DNA of 32,475 nt from Hoylesella marshii DSM 16973 = JCM 13450 (GCF_000146675.1 NZ_GL397214.1:1500052-1532526); one strand, 5' to 3'; numbered from the stretch's first letter, positions 17,396 to 26,825 are shown. The notes: generated by a model not told the origin, from the letters alone. Program-made: numbers and translations.

Positions 17396-19909
17396 CTACT
17401 TCAGCAAGTTGGCAATGGTGGCAATCATGGTGGCAACGCCGGCCGTGGTTGTGCCGATAGAGAGCCATTCCGTGAGTTTCAAACCGCTGTTCTCCGACTT
17501 GCTGGGCACCACAATCTCGCACCCTGGCCTGACTTTCGCATTATGGCTGACCTTGGCTACCGTTCCATTCATATAAACGATATAGGAACGGCTCTTCTTT
17601 GCTCTGTTTCCAAATCCGCCGGCCTGTTCGATATACCACGATACACGCCGGCCTTTTTCGTAGGCCACCGTATTGGGGAACATCACGTCGCCGCTGATTT
17701 TCACCGTTCCGTTATACTCCGGAACGATGAGTTTATCGCCTTCACGCAACACAAGGTCGGCATCGCCTCCGGGTTCTTTCAACGCCTTGTCGAGCTCAAT
17801 GCCCACATAGTAGGTCTCGCCGATGTCGAGCTTCGCAACGTCCAAAGTGTCTTTCTTTCCGTCTTGTGCCTTTACCATCTTGAGAATGGTCTCCATGCGA
17901 AGCCGCTCATCGGGCGTGATACGGCGCTCCAGACGGGCACCTTTGGGGTATGCGGTTTCTTTCATGCCGCCGGCTTTCCTGATGGCATCGGAGAGGCGTT
18001 CGTTTTTGCGGGTGAGCGTGTAGGTACCGGCAAACATGACCTGTCCCTCTACCTTGATGTTCTTTTGCTCGGAGTAGCCCGGACTCTTGCGCACGTACAC
18101 TTCGTCAAACGGATGAAGCGTGAAGCCCGGTTGCCCGTCGACGACAAAACCGTCTTTGAGCGAGAAGCTATACGTATGGGCGATGATGGAATCGGTAGTC
18201 GTAGCAGAGGGATTTACGATGCGACGCGCCACATCAATCTTCACGGTAGAGGCCGCATCTTTCAACCCTCCGGCTTGCAGAATGAAGTCCTCGATGGTCT
18301 CGTTATCGGCATATTTATAGATGCCGGGGTCTTGCACCTCGCCGTGAATAGTAATGGTACGATTGGCCTGCACTTCCTGTTTGGTGGGGATAAAGAGCAC
18401 GTCGTTGCTCTGCAAAGGTATGTCTGCCGTCTTGCCTTTCAAGATACCTTCCACGTCTACACTGACCACTTCGAGCGTGCGGTCTTCCTTCATACGGTGC
18501 ATGACAGCCCGAGCGGTGAAGGCATCCTCCTTGAGACCTTCGGCATGTTCCAAGAGAGAACGTACGCTCGTAATGTCGCCGCCCACCTGATACATGCCGG
18601 GACGAAAGACAGCCCCTTTGACTTCTACCATATTGGCATAACGTTGCAACACGGAGTCTACGCTGATAGAATCTTCATCGGCTACGCGGAAAGAATGCAT
18701 ATCAAACTCACCGATGTTGAAGAGAGTGAACTCCCGACCGGTTTTTCTCCTGAGCCGCACGGACTTTCTGTAGGCATCGCCTGTGAATCCTCCGGCATAT
18801 TTCAGCAAAGTGCCCACGCTCTCGGTCTTCTTCATCTCATAGTACATGGGGCGTTTCACCTTACCTGTGATATTCACGAGACAGTCGTAAGGACCGACCA
18901 CAATCACATCGTTGTCGGATAGTCTGATGTTGCCCGTGAGCTTCCCGTTGAGGATATAGTCGTAAACATCTACAGTGGTGACGAGACGGTTGCGACGGTA
19001 AACCTTGATGTTTCGCAACGTACCGATGTCGTTGATGCCGCCGGCCATGTACAGGGCATGGAACACAGACGCAAAGGCCGACAGGGTATAAGTACCCGGT
19101 GTCTGAACCTCGCCCATGACGTTTACCATGATAGTACGCGTCTGGCCGACCGTGAGCCTGACGTGTGAACTTCTGTAACGGGCACCAAGGGTGGAACGCA
19201 GCCGTGCGTTGGCCTGCTCTACCGTCAATCCACTGACATGTACGGGACCAAAGCCCTCAATGGTAACGTCTCCGTCGGGCGAAACAGTGAGTTCCTCTGT
19301 CTTTTGCGAAGCACCATAGATGTCGACAATCACGGCATCGCCTGGCCCTAAACGGTAGTTTTGTGGCGTAGCGATATTCATGTTTGGCTCGAAAGAGAGG
19401 TCTTTCTTGTTGAATATATCTCGGCCAAACACCTTTTTTTCATTGCGTCGCAGCAGCTCCTCGGGCAATACTTTCTCCTTTTGAATCGTGGAATCGGGCA
19501 CAAGGATGGCTATTTCTTTCTGCATCTGCTGGTAATCAGCATCATCTTTATCGTAGGTATGTGTGTAAGGAATATTGCTCTTTACCTGATAATTGGTGTT
19601 TTTCTTCTCGGATTTCTCGCCGTTGTTCTTGCGTAAACGGGTCTTCTCATCCTTGGGCGTGGTCTCGGCACTTACCTGTCCGAGTCCCTCCTCTTTAGTC
19701 ACACGCTCATATTTTTTCCGTACCCGTTGTATCTGCTGTATATTTACGCCCCGCTGCATCAGCTGGGTCACAATCTGGCTTTGGGGTGTTCCCTGCTTGT
19801 ATTCTTTCACAACGTATTGCATCACTTGCTCATCAGTCATGCCCGTCTGTGCCATCGCTTGAAAGCCACACAGCATGGTAAACAGTACGAATAGGATATA
19901 TCGTTTCAT
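17396..19909 (-). CDS. polysaccharide export outer-membrane protein with SLBB repeats (Wza/OPX type)
   Basis: An 837-residue exported protein with signal peptide MKRYILFVLFTMLCGFQAMAQ and no lipobox. A helical N-terminal region (about residues 22-110) precedes a Poly_export domain beginning NYRLGPGDAVIVDIYG. About six SLBB domains follow, recognisable by repeated V-x-G-x-V-x-x-P-G-x-Y and AGG motifs (for example NVMGEVQTPGTY, EVKGAVFRPGMY, TIHGEVQDPGIY). A C-terminal hydrophobic helix ends the protein (TTTAGVATMIATIANLL). It is far longer than E. coli Wza, as usual for Bacteroidota OPX proteins. It should form the outer-membrane or periplasmic channel for exopolysaccharide, with the flippase encoded next. 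Confidence 0.9.
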   Translation of the reverse strand: MKRYILFVLFTMLCGFQAMAQTGMTDEQVMQYVVKEYKQGTPQSQIVTQLMQRGVNIQQIQRVRKKYERVTKEEGLGQVSAETTPKDEKTRLRKNNGEKSEKKNTNYQVKSNIPYTHTYDKDDADYQQMQKEIAILVPDSTIQKEKVLPEELLRRNEKKVFGRDIFNKKDLSFEPNMNIATPQNYRLGPGDAVIVDIYGASQKTEELTVSPDGDVTIEGFGPVHVSGLTVEQANARLRSTLGARYRSSHVRLTVGQTRTIMVNVMGEVQTPGTYTLSAFASVFHALYMAGGINDIGTLRNIKVYRRNRLVTTVDVYDYILNGKLTGNIRLSDNDVIVVGPYDCLVNITGKVKRPMYYEMKKTESVGTLLKYAGGFTGDAYRKSVRLRRKTGREFTLFNIGEFDMHSFRVADEDSISVDSVLQRYANMVEVKGAVFRPGMYQVGGDITSVRSLLEHAEGLKEDAFTARAVMHRMKEDRTLEVVSVDVEGILKGKTADIPLQSNDVLFIPTKQEVQANRTITIHGEVQDPGIYKYADNETIEDFILQAGGLKDAASTVKIDVARRIVNPSATTTDSIIAHTYSFSLKDGFVVDGQPGFTLHPFDEVYVRKSPGYSEQKNIKVEGQVMFAGTYTLTRKNERLSDAIRKAGGMKETAYPKGARLERRITPDERLRMETILKMVKAQDGKKDTLDVAKLDIGETYYVGIELDKALKEPGGDADLVLREGDKLIVPEYNGTVKISGDVMFPNTVAYEKGRRVSWYIEQAGGFGNRAKKSRSYIVYMNGTVAKVSHNAKVRPGCEIVVPSKSENSGLKLTEWLSIGTTTAGVATMIATIANLLK

Positions 19910-19996
19910 AAAACCTGTAGACTTCTACTTTATTTTCGATAGTTTTTTGCTTCTTGCCTCTGCAACCTTTCATTGCCGAGCGCAGCGTATCTTATG

Positions 19997-20004
19997 CAAA
20001 GATA
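19997..20004 (-). promoter_or_regulatory. -7 promoter element for the SLBB export gene
   Basis: On the - strand this reads TATCTTTG, a good TAnnTTTG match 87 bases before the ATG at 19909. A -33 element is not evident at the expected spacing. Confidence 0.55.
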
Positions 20005-20212
20005 TTCATTTTTTCCGTAACCACGATGTATCCACATGATTTTTGCATGGAAAAACACGTCATTGTCCCGTTAAAAAGGACGTGCAGTTTTCTGCCGACC
20101 GATAAGAAATAAATCCATGAATTCAAAATCAGTATTCCTAATTGTAAACCCTATAAGGTAGTTTTATAGAGCACATCGATACCATAATTATAATAGTACA
20201 AGATGTAATGTA

Positions 20213-20360
20213 AGCGCTGTAAGCGCGTAATAGGTCAGCACTGCACGTAGCATTAGGTAGATGCTACTTTCCCAAATAAGCTCTGCAAGAGCGTAACATG
20301 TCAGCCCAGCGCATAGCGCTGGGTATAGGGCAATTCCCTAAATGGAGCGCTGTAGGTGCG
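20213..20360. repeat. three palindromic modules with a period of about 65 bp
   Basis: Modules begin near 20213 (AAGCGCTGTAAGCGCGTAA), 20278 (AAGCTCTGCAAGAGCGTAA) and 20342 (ATGGAGCGCTGTAGGTGCGAC). The first two pair GCGC/GCGC or GCTC/GAGC around a short loop. The middle module also contains the perfect hairpin CCCAGCGC-ATA-GCGCTGGG. The second and third recur, reversed, at about 28460-28545. Confidence 0.6.
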
Positions 20361-20490
20361 ACAGAATCTCCCAACCGATACGACTTGCGCCGAGAACGGT
20401 TACCGACCTTTCCCTGTACAAACCGTATCCGTGACACGGGCAAACGCCATCTGTACAGGCTCTCATGAACGATTTGGAATCAGGGAAAAC
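20278..20490 (-). repeat. dispersed intergenic repeat, copy C (reverse orientation)
   Basis: The reverse complement of most of copy D (28330-28545) with scattered mismatches, covering the CGACTTGCGCCGAGAACGG and CCCTGTACAAACCGTATC blocks. At its right end the ctCTCATGAACGATTTGG block appears in + orientation instead of reversed, so the copy is rearranged relative to A and D. Confidence 0.7.
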
Positions 20491-20634
20491 AGGGGAAAGG
20501 TGACAGATGGGGCGGAATACATGGAAAACAAAACGAACAGGAAAGAAAAGCACAGGTGGTTGATTTAGGTCAAAAAAGCGATGGCTTTAGGAGGGAATGA
20601 GGGGTGAAGTATTGCAGAGGCTGCCAATTCTGCC

Positions 20635-20642
20635 TACCTTTG
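20635..20642 (+). promoter_or_regulatory. orphan -7 promoter element
   Basis: TACCTTTG is a consensus -7 box on the + strand, with a TTG at 20612-20614, about 20 bases upstream, in the -33 position. No + strand gene follows until 28904; only a 13-codon ORF (20741-20782) and a hairpin (20806-20839) lie downstream. Confidence 0.5.
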
Positions 20643-20740
20643 CACCATCAAAAGGTTAATAGATTGTTTAGGTTAGTAATAAAAGATTTAGGTTTTTAGT
20701 TATTAGATTTAAGGTAGATTGAAGATTGTTTAACGAAAGG

Positions 20741-20782
20741 ATGATAAAGAAGGCTGAGAAGTTTTCTTTTTATTCGGAATAA
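20741..20782 (+). CDS. possible 13-residue leader-like peptide
   Basis: ATG at 20741 is preceded by AACGAAAGG, a fair ribosome-binding site. The peptide reads MIKKAEKFSFYSE and ends at TAA 20780-20782, 23 bases before a strong hairpin. Promoter, short ORF and hairpin together resemble an attenuator leader, and it contains three aromatic residues. However, no gene in the same direction lies downstream, so it may be chance. Confidence 0.22.
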   Translation: MIKKAEKFSFYSE

Positions 20783-20802
20783 ATTTCTAAGTTAAACATA
20801 TG

Positions 20803-20839
20803 AAAATGCGCCGCAGCTCGTAGAAGGGTTGCGGCGCAT
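20803..20839 (-). terminator. terminator of the porU-porV-ispF operon
   Basis: The inverted repeat ATGCGCCGCA / TGCGGCGCAT (20806-20815 and 20830-20839, 10 bp, 14-nt loop) starts 8 bases after the ispF stop. On the - strand it is followed by TTT, a short T tract, so termination strength is uncertain. Confidence 0.6.
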
Positions 20840-20846
20840 GTTGGGT

Positions 20847-21344
20847 TTAGCGGGTAGATGAATCTGGGTCATCATGCTCAATGAGTGCCACGGCATAGGC
20901 ACTCATCCCCTCTTCACGGCCAACGAAGCCCATACGTTCGGAGGTAGTGGCCTTAATGGAAACGTTGTCGGGATGGGTACCGAGTATCTCGGCAATACAT
21001 GCCTGCATGGCTGGGATATGAGGGTTGAGCTTGGGCTGTTCGGCACAGATGGTGGCATCGATGTTGCCTAATCGATAGCCTTTGGCGGAAAGGAGTTTCA
21101 TCGTTTCAGCAAGTATCACCTTGCTGTCCATGCCCAGTGTGGTATCAGACGTATCCGGAAAATAGTAGCCTATATCACGCATGTTGGCTGCGCCGAGGAG
21201 TGCATCGCAGATAGCGTGTAGCAGCACATCGGCATCACTGTGGCCAAGCAGGCCGCGATGGTGAGCAATACGGATTCCACCAAGCCACAGTTCGCGGTCT
21301 TCTGCCTGTTTGTGAACATCGTAACCGAATCCTATACGAAACAT
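20847..21344 (-). CDS. ispF: 2-C-methyl-D-erythritol 2,4-cyclodiphosphate synthase
   Basis: A 165-residue trimeric zinc enzyme of the MEP pathway that cyclises CDP-methylerythritol phosphate with release of CMP. The metal ligands Asp9, His11 (GFGYDVH) and His43 (DADVLLH) are present, as are GHSDADV, DIGYYFPD and KATTSERMGFVGREEG at the C-terminal active-site loop. Length is normal. It lies 42 bases after porV in the same direction; the porU-porV-ispF order also occurs, as I recall it, in Porphyromonas gingivalis. A hairpin follows immediately. Confidence 0.96.
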   Translation of the reverse strand: MFRIGFGYDVHKQAEDRELWLGGIRIAHHRGLLGHSDADVLLHAICDALLGAANMRDIGYYFPDTSDTTLGMDSKVILAETMKLLSAKGYRLGNIDATICAEQPKLNPHIPAMQACIAEILGTHPDNVSIKATTSERMGFVGREEGMSAYAVALIEHDDPDSSTR

Positions 21345-21386
21345 GATGGGAGAGTTTTTAGCAATGAGTGGAGAAACGGGGGCGGA

Positions 21387-22565
21387 CTATCGCCGCTTGA
21401 AAAGGTCTTTCAATCCGTCCATGTCGAAGTTCAGAGTAAAACGCAGCGTCTGGTCGAGCGGATTGCTCTTGGCCGTAGCTATCACATAACCGGCATCGAG
21501 TGAGAAAACGTTCATCTTGAAGCCTGCACCCACGGTAAAATACTTGCGGTTTCCCTTGTTGGCACTTTCGTGGTGGTAGCCGGCTCTGACTACGAACTTG
21601 TCATTATACGTATATTCTGCGCCGGCGCTCCATCGCACTTCCTGCAACTCTTCCTTCAACCCATTGGGTGCATCGCCGAAGCTCTTGAAGATACCGCCAA
21701 TGGAACTGATGTCGTAATACTCGCGCTGCAGGCGGTCTGCAAATTCCTTTTCTGTCTCACTCCCCCCCTTTACGGGACGGGTGGGAACGAGCAGTTTGTT
21801 GGCATCGACAGCAAAAGAGATGCGGTTGTATTCGTCGATAGGCACCATGAGAGAGGCACCTAAACGCATGTTGGTGGGTATGAATTCACTGTTGTTGCTG
21901 CCACCAAACCGTATCTTACTTCCTATATTGCTCACGTTCAGACCCAGACCCAACTGACATTCACGCTCACCAAGATTGATATAGTTCTGATAGTAACAGG
22001 CGATGTCTGCGGCAAAGGCCGACCCCGGGGCGGTATCGTCAGAGAAATTATACGTCAGGTCAGAATATATCCAACGCACTGCGGCGGCAATAGAAAACTT
22101 CTCGCTTAGCATCAGCGAGTAGCTCACATCTGCCGACATTTCGTAGGGAGTGATGGTCATACTGTTGTCGTGTGACGTACCGGTGCTGGTAGAAACTTCG
22201 CCCAAAGAGAAATAGCGCACGGAACCGGATACCGCGCTATAGTCGCCGATGCGATAGTAACCCGACAGATAAGCCAGATACATGTCGTTTACCAGCTGAC
22301 GCAACCATGGCGTGTAGTTTAAGGCAACGCCGGCCCGACTGATCGTGAAGGGGTATTTGGCGGGATTCCAATACTGTGAATTTACGTCAGGGTCGGTGGC
22401 TACTCCGACATCTCCCATACCTGCAGCGCGGGCATCGGGGGCAATGGTTTGCGACGTAACTGAAGTTCTTTCGGGATTAAAGATGTCGCGTTTGCTTTGT
22501 GCAGAGAGGTCTAATGCCAAGAATAGCAGCAAAAGAGCGACTATGGGTTTCGTGTATGGATACAT
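21387..22565 (-). CDS. porV: type IX secretion system outer-membrane protein PorV
   Basis: A 392-residue FadL-like outer-membrane beta barrel with signal peptide MYPYTKPIVALLLLFLALDLSAQ. Family features include TSVTSQTIAPDARAAGMGDVGVA followed by NSQYWNPAKYPF near the mature N-terminus, then alternating beta strands and a short C-terminal segment (RFTLNFDMDGLKDLFKRR). PorV is the shuttle of the type IX machinery that binds cargo C-terminal domains and carries them to the sortase PorU, encoded 85 bases upstream. Cargo proteins are expected elsewhere in the genome; none is evident in this window. Confidence 0.93.
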   Translation of the reverse strand: MYPYTKPIVALLLLFLALDLSAQSKRDIFNPERTSVTSQTIAPDARAAGMGDVGVATDPDVNSQYWNPAKYPFTISRAGVALNYTPWLRQLVNDMYLAYLSGYYRIGDYSAVSGSVRYFSLGEVSTSTGTSHDNSMTITPYEMSADVSYSLMLSEKFSIAAAVRWIYSDLTYNFSDDTAPGSAFAADIACYYQNYINLGERECQLGLGLNVSNIGSKIRFGGSNNSEFIPTNMRLGASLMVPIDEYNRISFAVDANKLLVPTRPVKGGSETEKEFADRLQREYYDISSIGGIFKSFGDAPNGLKEELQEVRWSAGAEYTYNDKFVVRAGYHHESANKGNRKYFTVGAGFKMNVFSLDAGYVIATAKSNPLDQTLRFTLNFDMDGLKDLFKRR

Positions 22566-22650
22566 ATTTTTGTTTTCTGATGGGTAAACGGCGAGTGCGG
22601 AAATGGCAGTTTGCCCTGCACTGTGCCGAGAGTAAAACGGGTCGAAGGGG

Positions 22651-25600
22651 TTATTTATTGTTTATGATGACAAGTTTCTTTACCTTGGATGCCACGCTGC
22701 CACCTTCGCCGTGTACACGTATGCGATAGAGATAGATACCTGTATGGAGGCGTTTTCCGTCGGTATCAATGAGATTCCACGGATAGGTATAGGCTCTTGT
22801 GTCGGAAACGCCGGACTCGGAATGGCTCCATACGAGGCATCCCATGAGGTCGTAAACCTCGATCGTGACGGTGACATCGCTGCCCATACGGTCGTGATTA
22901 ACGATAAAGGTGGTAGCATTTCGCGCAGGATTCTCGGTCGTATCGATACTGTAAATGGTGGATTTCAAGCCTTTGACCACATGGAATGTCAGTGTCACGG
23001 TAGAGGGATTATTCAGTATATCCCATGCCCTGAACCGCAGGGTGTGGAGGCCTTCGCTGAGTTCTGGCAAGCTGTAGTAGGTAGTTCCCGACGTGTAAGA
23101 CCCGAAATCGTAGACGAAGTTGTTGTTAAGGATATAAGTCTTCTCAATGTCTCCGTCGATGGTCAGTTCCAAGTCGTGCCCGATACCGTTACCGGTGGTG
23201 TTGATACCGTCCTTATCTGTTATTTTAGCCACGAAATAGGGTGTAGAATTCACCCGTGCACCCGAGGTAAAAGAGGGTGAGTTAAGGTAACAATAGAGCG
23301 ACGGGCCTATGGAGTCGTTGGTCGCGGTTACCCCTCCGGTGGTGATGAATGCCTCGCTATAACCGTTAGCAGTCTGGGTATGTTCGGCATTCATGGCATA
23401 CACGTTGATAAGCCCTTTGCCACCGATATAGTTGATGTCCATGGGTACGGCAAAGACAAATGTAAATCGCCCTGCTTTCACACTGTCTGAACCGGAAAAA
23501 AGAATCTTGGTGCGGTCGTAATAAGTCATGGGAGATGTGGTTTCATCATCGTTTTTCTTGCATACTATCAACTCCTTTGCATCTCTCACAATCGCACTTA
23601 CGAGCCCGTTGAAATCGGTCATCTCTGTCGTGCCGTCGGGGGAAAGAACACGTCCACTTACCCGCGTGATAGAACCGGAAGGCAATGGCACAACGGTGCC
23701 GACGGTAATCGGTGTGCCGTTGATGCTATCGATGACAATCTTCCGCTCGGGGAGTTTGAGGGCTAAGGCAGGGTCGCCTAACAACGAGTATTGCAACTTG
23801 TTCACCGTGCAGTCCTGTCCGGAGGTAATTAAGAAGTTCTTTGTCTGCCGTTGCGCCTCACCTATCGTCATGTTCCGTCCACCATTCCGGCTCAACACAT
23901 AGCGTAGGAATGCCATATTGATTACCTTGTTGTAATTAGCATAAACGGTTCGCGTCGTGCCGAAAAATGCCACTGCCCCGCCTTTAGGGTTAAGTACTGC
24001 TGCCTCACCTATGGTTGGCGTAACGCCATCAAAGGGCATGATGTCGCATGAGGCCGTAATCCAAAGGGGCAAACGGTCGTTCCGAAACGCAGAGAAGTCG
24101 TTGAGCATAAGTACTTTCTCGTGAGAGAGACTTGTCTCTGCTCCGTGACCGGCATAGTCCATAATCAAGGCCCCGGCCGCCTGTTGTTGCTTGATGAGCT
24201 TGGTCACTTCGGGATAAGTATTGCCCGTAGCGGCACGTTCACGCCGAAAGGAGTCCCACAAAATGCGGCGCACTTGGTAAGCGGGATAGGCTGTTTCTAC
24301 TTTTGTAGCGGTTTCATCGAGGTCTTTCATGTGCAGGTTATCGTCGCCGTCGTCACCCATAAACACAAGCATGTTTTGCCAATCTCCCGCATAGGTGTTG
24401 TCAATATAGGCAATGGTCTTGTCTACCATTGCTTTCGCTTCTTCATCTGTCCGCACGGGGAAGCGTCCCACTGCTACATCCTGCATGTCGCTCTCTGTAG
24501 GGTCTGCCCCTTCCCCATCGTCTAAAAGGGTGAAAAAACCATCGTCTACATAGCAATAAATCTTATTGAAAGAGTTCTCGCTCTCGAAACAGAGCAGAAA
24601 ATCATCGGGGCTATACGATGTCCAATCGGCAGTGCGCATACGATTGTCCCATGTGCAATCGCCGAAGAGTAGCAGATACTTGGGCATATCGTCGGGTGTG
24701 GGATAGCGGTCGTAGAGCATCTTGAGATAGCGCCGATAGGCATTGGCATCGGGTGTACCACTGGAAAACTCGTTGTAGAGTTCGTCTGCAGGCACGATGC
24801 GCACGCGCATGCCGTCGCGACGGGTATGGAAATCTGCCAGTCGACGTGCCTGTGTAAGGAGCTTCTGCGACGCAGGGATGATGATTATCATGTCGGCTGC
24901 ACCGTCGGCATGCAGGTCTTGCGGGGTGATGGTGTACACATATTCCGGCTCCGGATAGGTATCGGATGCCAGCACAGGGGCGGGACGCGGGTTGTTAAAT
25001 GTCAGCGAGATATGGTCTAAACGCACAGGACCGCCCGATACGGTGGTAATAGTAACGGTGTTTGTTGTCCCGACCGTTACCCCGCTGAATACAGAAGAGG
25101 CGGCGTTCCCCATGTCATATTTCCCGGTTGAAATGGAGAGTCGCCCCAACGGTGTGCCGTTGAGCGATACATCGGCAGCCGCGGGGTTGCCTGCCGTAAT
25201 CGAGATATATAGCTTGCCCGGGGCAGACTGTTCGGGTGCCGACAGCGTATAATCCTTAGACGAACCCTGATATACAGGAGTATCTTCAAACAAGTTGCGT
25301 CCGCCGTGATACCATGAGTAGTTGTCTATCTCGTGGAGGGAATGGTAGTCATCGGGGGAAGGATAGAAAGATGAAAGGAAATCGTCGGGGGTAACAGTGA
25401 GGGGTGCTGCATCTGTCTCGGTAATGAAATAATAGCCGTAATCAGAATAAGGATTGCGCGTTCTCATAGTTGCCGTGGCACTACTCCATGACACTGCCCC
25501 CTGCGCATGGAAGAGGCGACGGCCATCTACGGTGCATGTAGGCACTTCTTTCAGATCGTCGAAGCGTTCCAAATCAGCGGCTGTCAGTTTTTCATTCTGC

Positions 25601-26202
25601 AATGCCCCGCCATAACCGTAGATCTTTACCTTGGAAAGGTCTGAAAAGCCGGCCTTACGAATCAGGTTTTCGCTCAGTCGATATACGCCCGAAGCCCCTA
25701 CACGTATCTTAGCCCACTTACCGGAAGACAGCACCGAATGGGCGGCATAACGCGAAGCAGGCGGAACGGGAGTGCGAGTGGCTATACGTTGCATGGCAGG
25801 CAGAACGGGGCGAGCTGTGGTGCGGAGCATAAAACTAACGAGCATCCGGTATTGTCCGTTGCGGAACACGAGCGGGCAGAAATCCACTTTCAGCAAACCT
25901 TGTCTGCGGTCTGAAAGCCTGCTTTGCCGCATCTCGGGCAAGGCCGGTAGCACTGCATCCGACAACCGGTGGTAGGCCGCCACATCGGCTGCGCTCATAT
26001 CTATAAACTCCGGATATTCGATAGACACCGTGTAAACGGAGTCTGCATGATTGACAGGCAACGTCTGCGTATAGGTGAAATGGGGCAATACGGTGTCTAT
26101 CTTCACCTCCTCAGCAGTGAGATTGAAGAACTTCTGCGCCCTTACTGTCCCAACAAACAGGAGCAGAAGTGCCATTACAGATATGCGTATCTTACTTATC
26201 AA
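22651..26202 (-). CDS. porU: type IX secretion system sortase PorU (C25 family)
   Basis: An 1183-residue secreted gingipain-like cysteine protease. It removes the C-terminal domain of type IX cargo and attaches cargo to anionic LPS at the cell surface. It has a signal peptide (MISKIRISVMALLLLFVGTVRAQ) and an N-terminal beta-rich region. In the C25 domain the catalytic His is near residue 684 in IMDYAGHGAE and the Cys near 718 in WITASCD, with LLLFGDCTWDNR upstream. The protein ends with a type A-like C-terminal domain (WNLIDTDGKRLHTGIYLYRI, then KKLVIINNK). Length is close to the roughly 1160 of P. gingivalis PorU. It follows the FAH gene by 5 bases and precedes porV. Confidence 0.94.
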   Translation of the reverse strand: MISKIRISVMALLLLFVGTVRAQKFFNLTAEEVKIDTVLPHFTYTQTLPVNHADSVYTVSIEYPEFIDMSAADVAAYHRLSDAVLPALPEMRQSRLSDRRQGLLKVDFCPLVFRNGQYRMLVSFMLRTTARPVLPAMQRIATRTPVPPASRYAAHSVLSSGKWAKIRVGASGVYRLSENLIRKAGFSDLSKVKIYGYGGALQNEKLTAADLERFDDLKEVPTCTVDGRRLFHAQGAVSWSSATATMRTRNPYSDYGYYFITETDAAPLTVTPDDFLSSFYPSPDDYHSLHEIDNYSWYHGGRNLFEDTPVYQGSSKDYTLSAPEQSAPGKLYISITAGNPAAADVSLNGTPLGRLSISTGKYDMGNAASSVFSGVTVGTTNTVTITTVSGGPVRLDHISLTFNNPRPAPVLASDTYPEPEYVYTITPQDLHADGAADMIIIIPASQKLLTQARRLADFHTRRDGMRVRIVPADELYNEFSSGTPDANAYRRYLKMLYDRYPTPDDMPKYLLLFGDCTWDNRMRTADWTSYSPDDFLLCFESENSFNKIYCYVDDGFFTLLDDGEGADPTESDMQDVAVGRFPVRTDEEAKAMVDKTIAYIDNTYAGDWQNMLVFMGDDGDDNLHMKDLDETATKVETAYPAYQVRRILWDSFRRERAATGNTYPEVTKLIKQQQAAGALIMDYAGHGAETSLSHEKVLMLNDFSAFRNDRLPLWITASCDIMPFDGVTPTIGEAAVLNPKGGAVAFFGTTRTVYANYNKVINMAFLRYVLSRNGGRNMTIGEAQRQTKNFLITSGQDCTVNKLQYSLLGDPALALKLPERKIVIDSINGTPITVGTVVPLPSGSITRVSGRVLSPDGTTEMTDFNGLVSAIVRDAKELIVCKKNDDETTSPMTYYDRTKILFSGSDSVKAGRFTFVFAVPMDINYIGGKGLINVYAMNAEHTQTANGYSEAFITTGGVTATNDSIGPSLYCYLNSPSFTSGARVNSTPYFVAKITDKDGINTTGNGIGHDLELTIDGDIEKTYILNNNFVYDFGSYTSGTTYYSLPELSEGLHTLRFRAWDILNNPSTVTLTFHVVKGLKSTIYSIDTTENPARNATTFIVNHDRMGSDVTVTIEVYDLMGCLVWSHSESGVSDTRAYTYPWNLIDTDGKRLHTGIYLYRIRVHGEGGSVASKVKKLVIINNK

Positions 26203-26207
26203 AGTGT

Positions 26208-26825
26208 TTATTTTACGTTTAATATCAGTACCTTGCAGTCTTCTATATAGCCCTCAAGGCAATCGTTGATATGAACAGCCCCCACACCGGCCGGTGTACC
26301 GGTATAAAGCAGGTCGCCTGTTTTCAGTGTGAAGAACCGACTGATGTAGGCTATCAGCGCGTCTATTCCGTAGAGCATTTCGCTCGCATGGCCTCGCTGC
26401 ACGGTCGCACCGTTGATATCAAGGCGGAAATGTAGCGTCTGCACGTCCCGAAAGGTCTGTATGTCTATCCATTTGCCAATGGCGGCAGCACCGTCGAAGC
26501 CCTTGCAGACCTCCCACGGACTACCCGCGTCACGTAGCCGGCGCTGCATATCGCGTGCCGTGAAGTCGATGCCCACGGTCACAGCGTCGTAATAGCGGTG
26601 GGCAAACTGCACGGGGATGCCTTTCCCCAAACGCGAGATGCGCACCACGAGTTCTGCCTCGTAGTCTATCCGACCCATGAAATCGGGTAGGAAAAACGGC
26701 TTTCCGGGCTTCAGCAATGCCGAGTCGGTCTTGGTGAATATCACCGGTTCTTTGGGTTTATATAACGTTCCATCCAGCTCTTTATTGTGCTCGATGTAGT
26801 TCATTCCTACAGCAAATATCTTCAT
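26208..26825 (-). CDS. fumarylacetoacetate hydrolase (FAH) family protein
   Basis: A 205-residue single-domain FAH-fold enzyme. KIFAVGMNYIEHNKEL opens the protein. DYEAELVVRI provides the two acidic metal ligands, and GIDFTARDMQ the third, with GSPWEVCKGFDG after it. LYTGTPAGVG near the C-terminus is the standard end motif. This small form groups with acylpyruvate hydrolase/oxaloacetate decarboxylase-type proteins (FAHD1/YcgM); the actual substrate is unknown. It lies 5 bases upstream of porU, so it is transcribed with the secretion genes, although no functional link is known to me. Confidence 0.85.
   Translation of the reverse strand: MKIFAVGMNYIEHNKELDGTLYKPKEPVIFTKTDSALLKPGKPFFLPDFMGRIDYEAELVVRISRLGKGIPVQFAHRYYDAVTVGIDFTARDMQRRLRDAGSPWEVCKGFDGAAAIGKWIDIQTFRDVQTLHFRLDINGATVQRGHASEMLYGIDALIAYISRFFTLKTGDLLYTGTPAGVGAVHINDCLEGYIEDCKVLILNVK

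Larger units (their letters stand above)
20650..20840 (+). ncRNA. candidate small RNA
   Basis: About 190 nt of AT-rich sequence between a consensus promoter (20635-20642) and a 10-bp GC-rich hairpin (20806-20839). It does not resemble the hairpin repeats on either side. The evidence is position only; no known RNA family was recognised, and the hairpin lacks a good T tract on this strand. Confidence 0.3.

Noticed and set aside
17543..18922. 459-codon open frame on the + strand
   Set aside because: It lies antisense within the SLBB export gene, whose signal peptide, domains and repeats are clear; the opposite translation has no motif.
20055..20086. Hairpin CACGTC/GACGTG followed by T's on the - strand
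   Set aside because: The stem is only 6 bp with a long loop, and no gene ends nearby on that strand.
20338..20568. ORFs of about 70 codons on both strands
   Set aside because: They are translations of repeat copy C and its palindromes.
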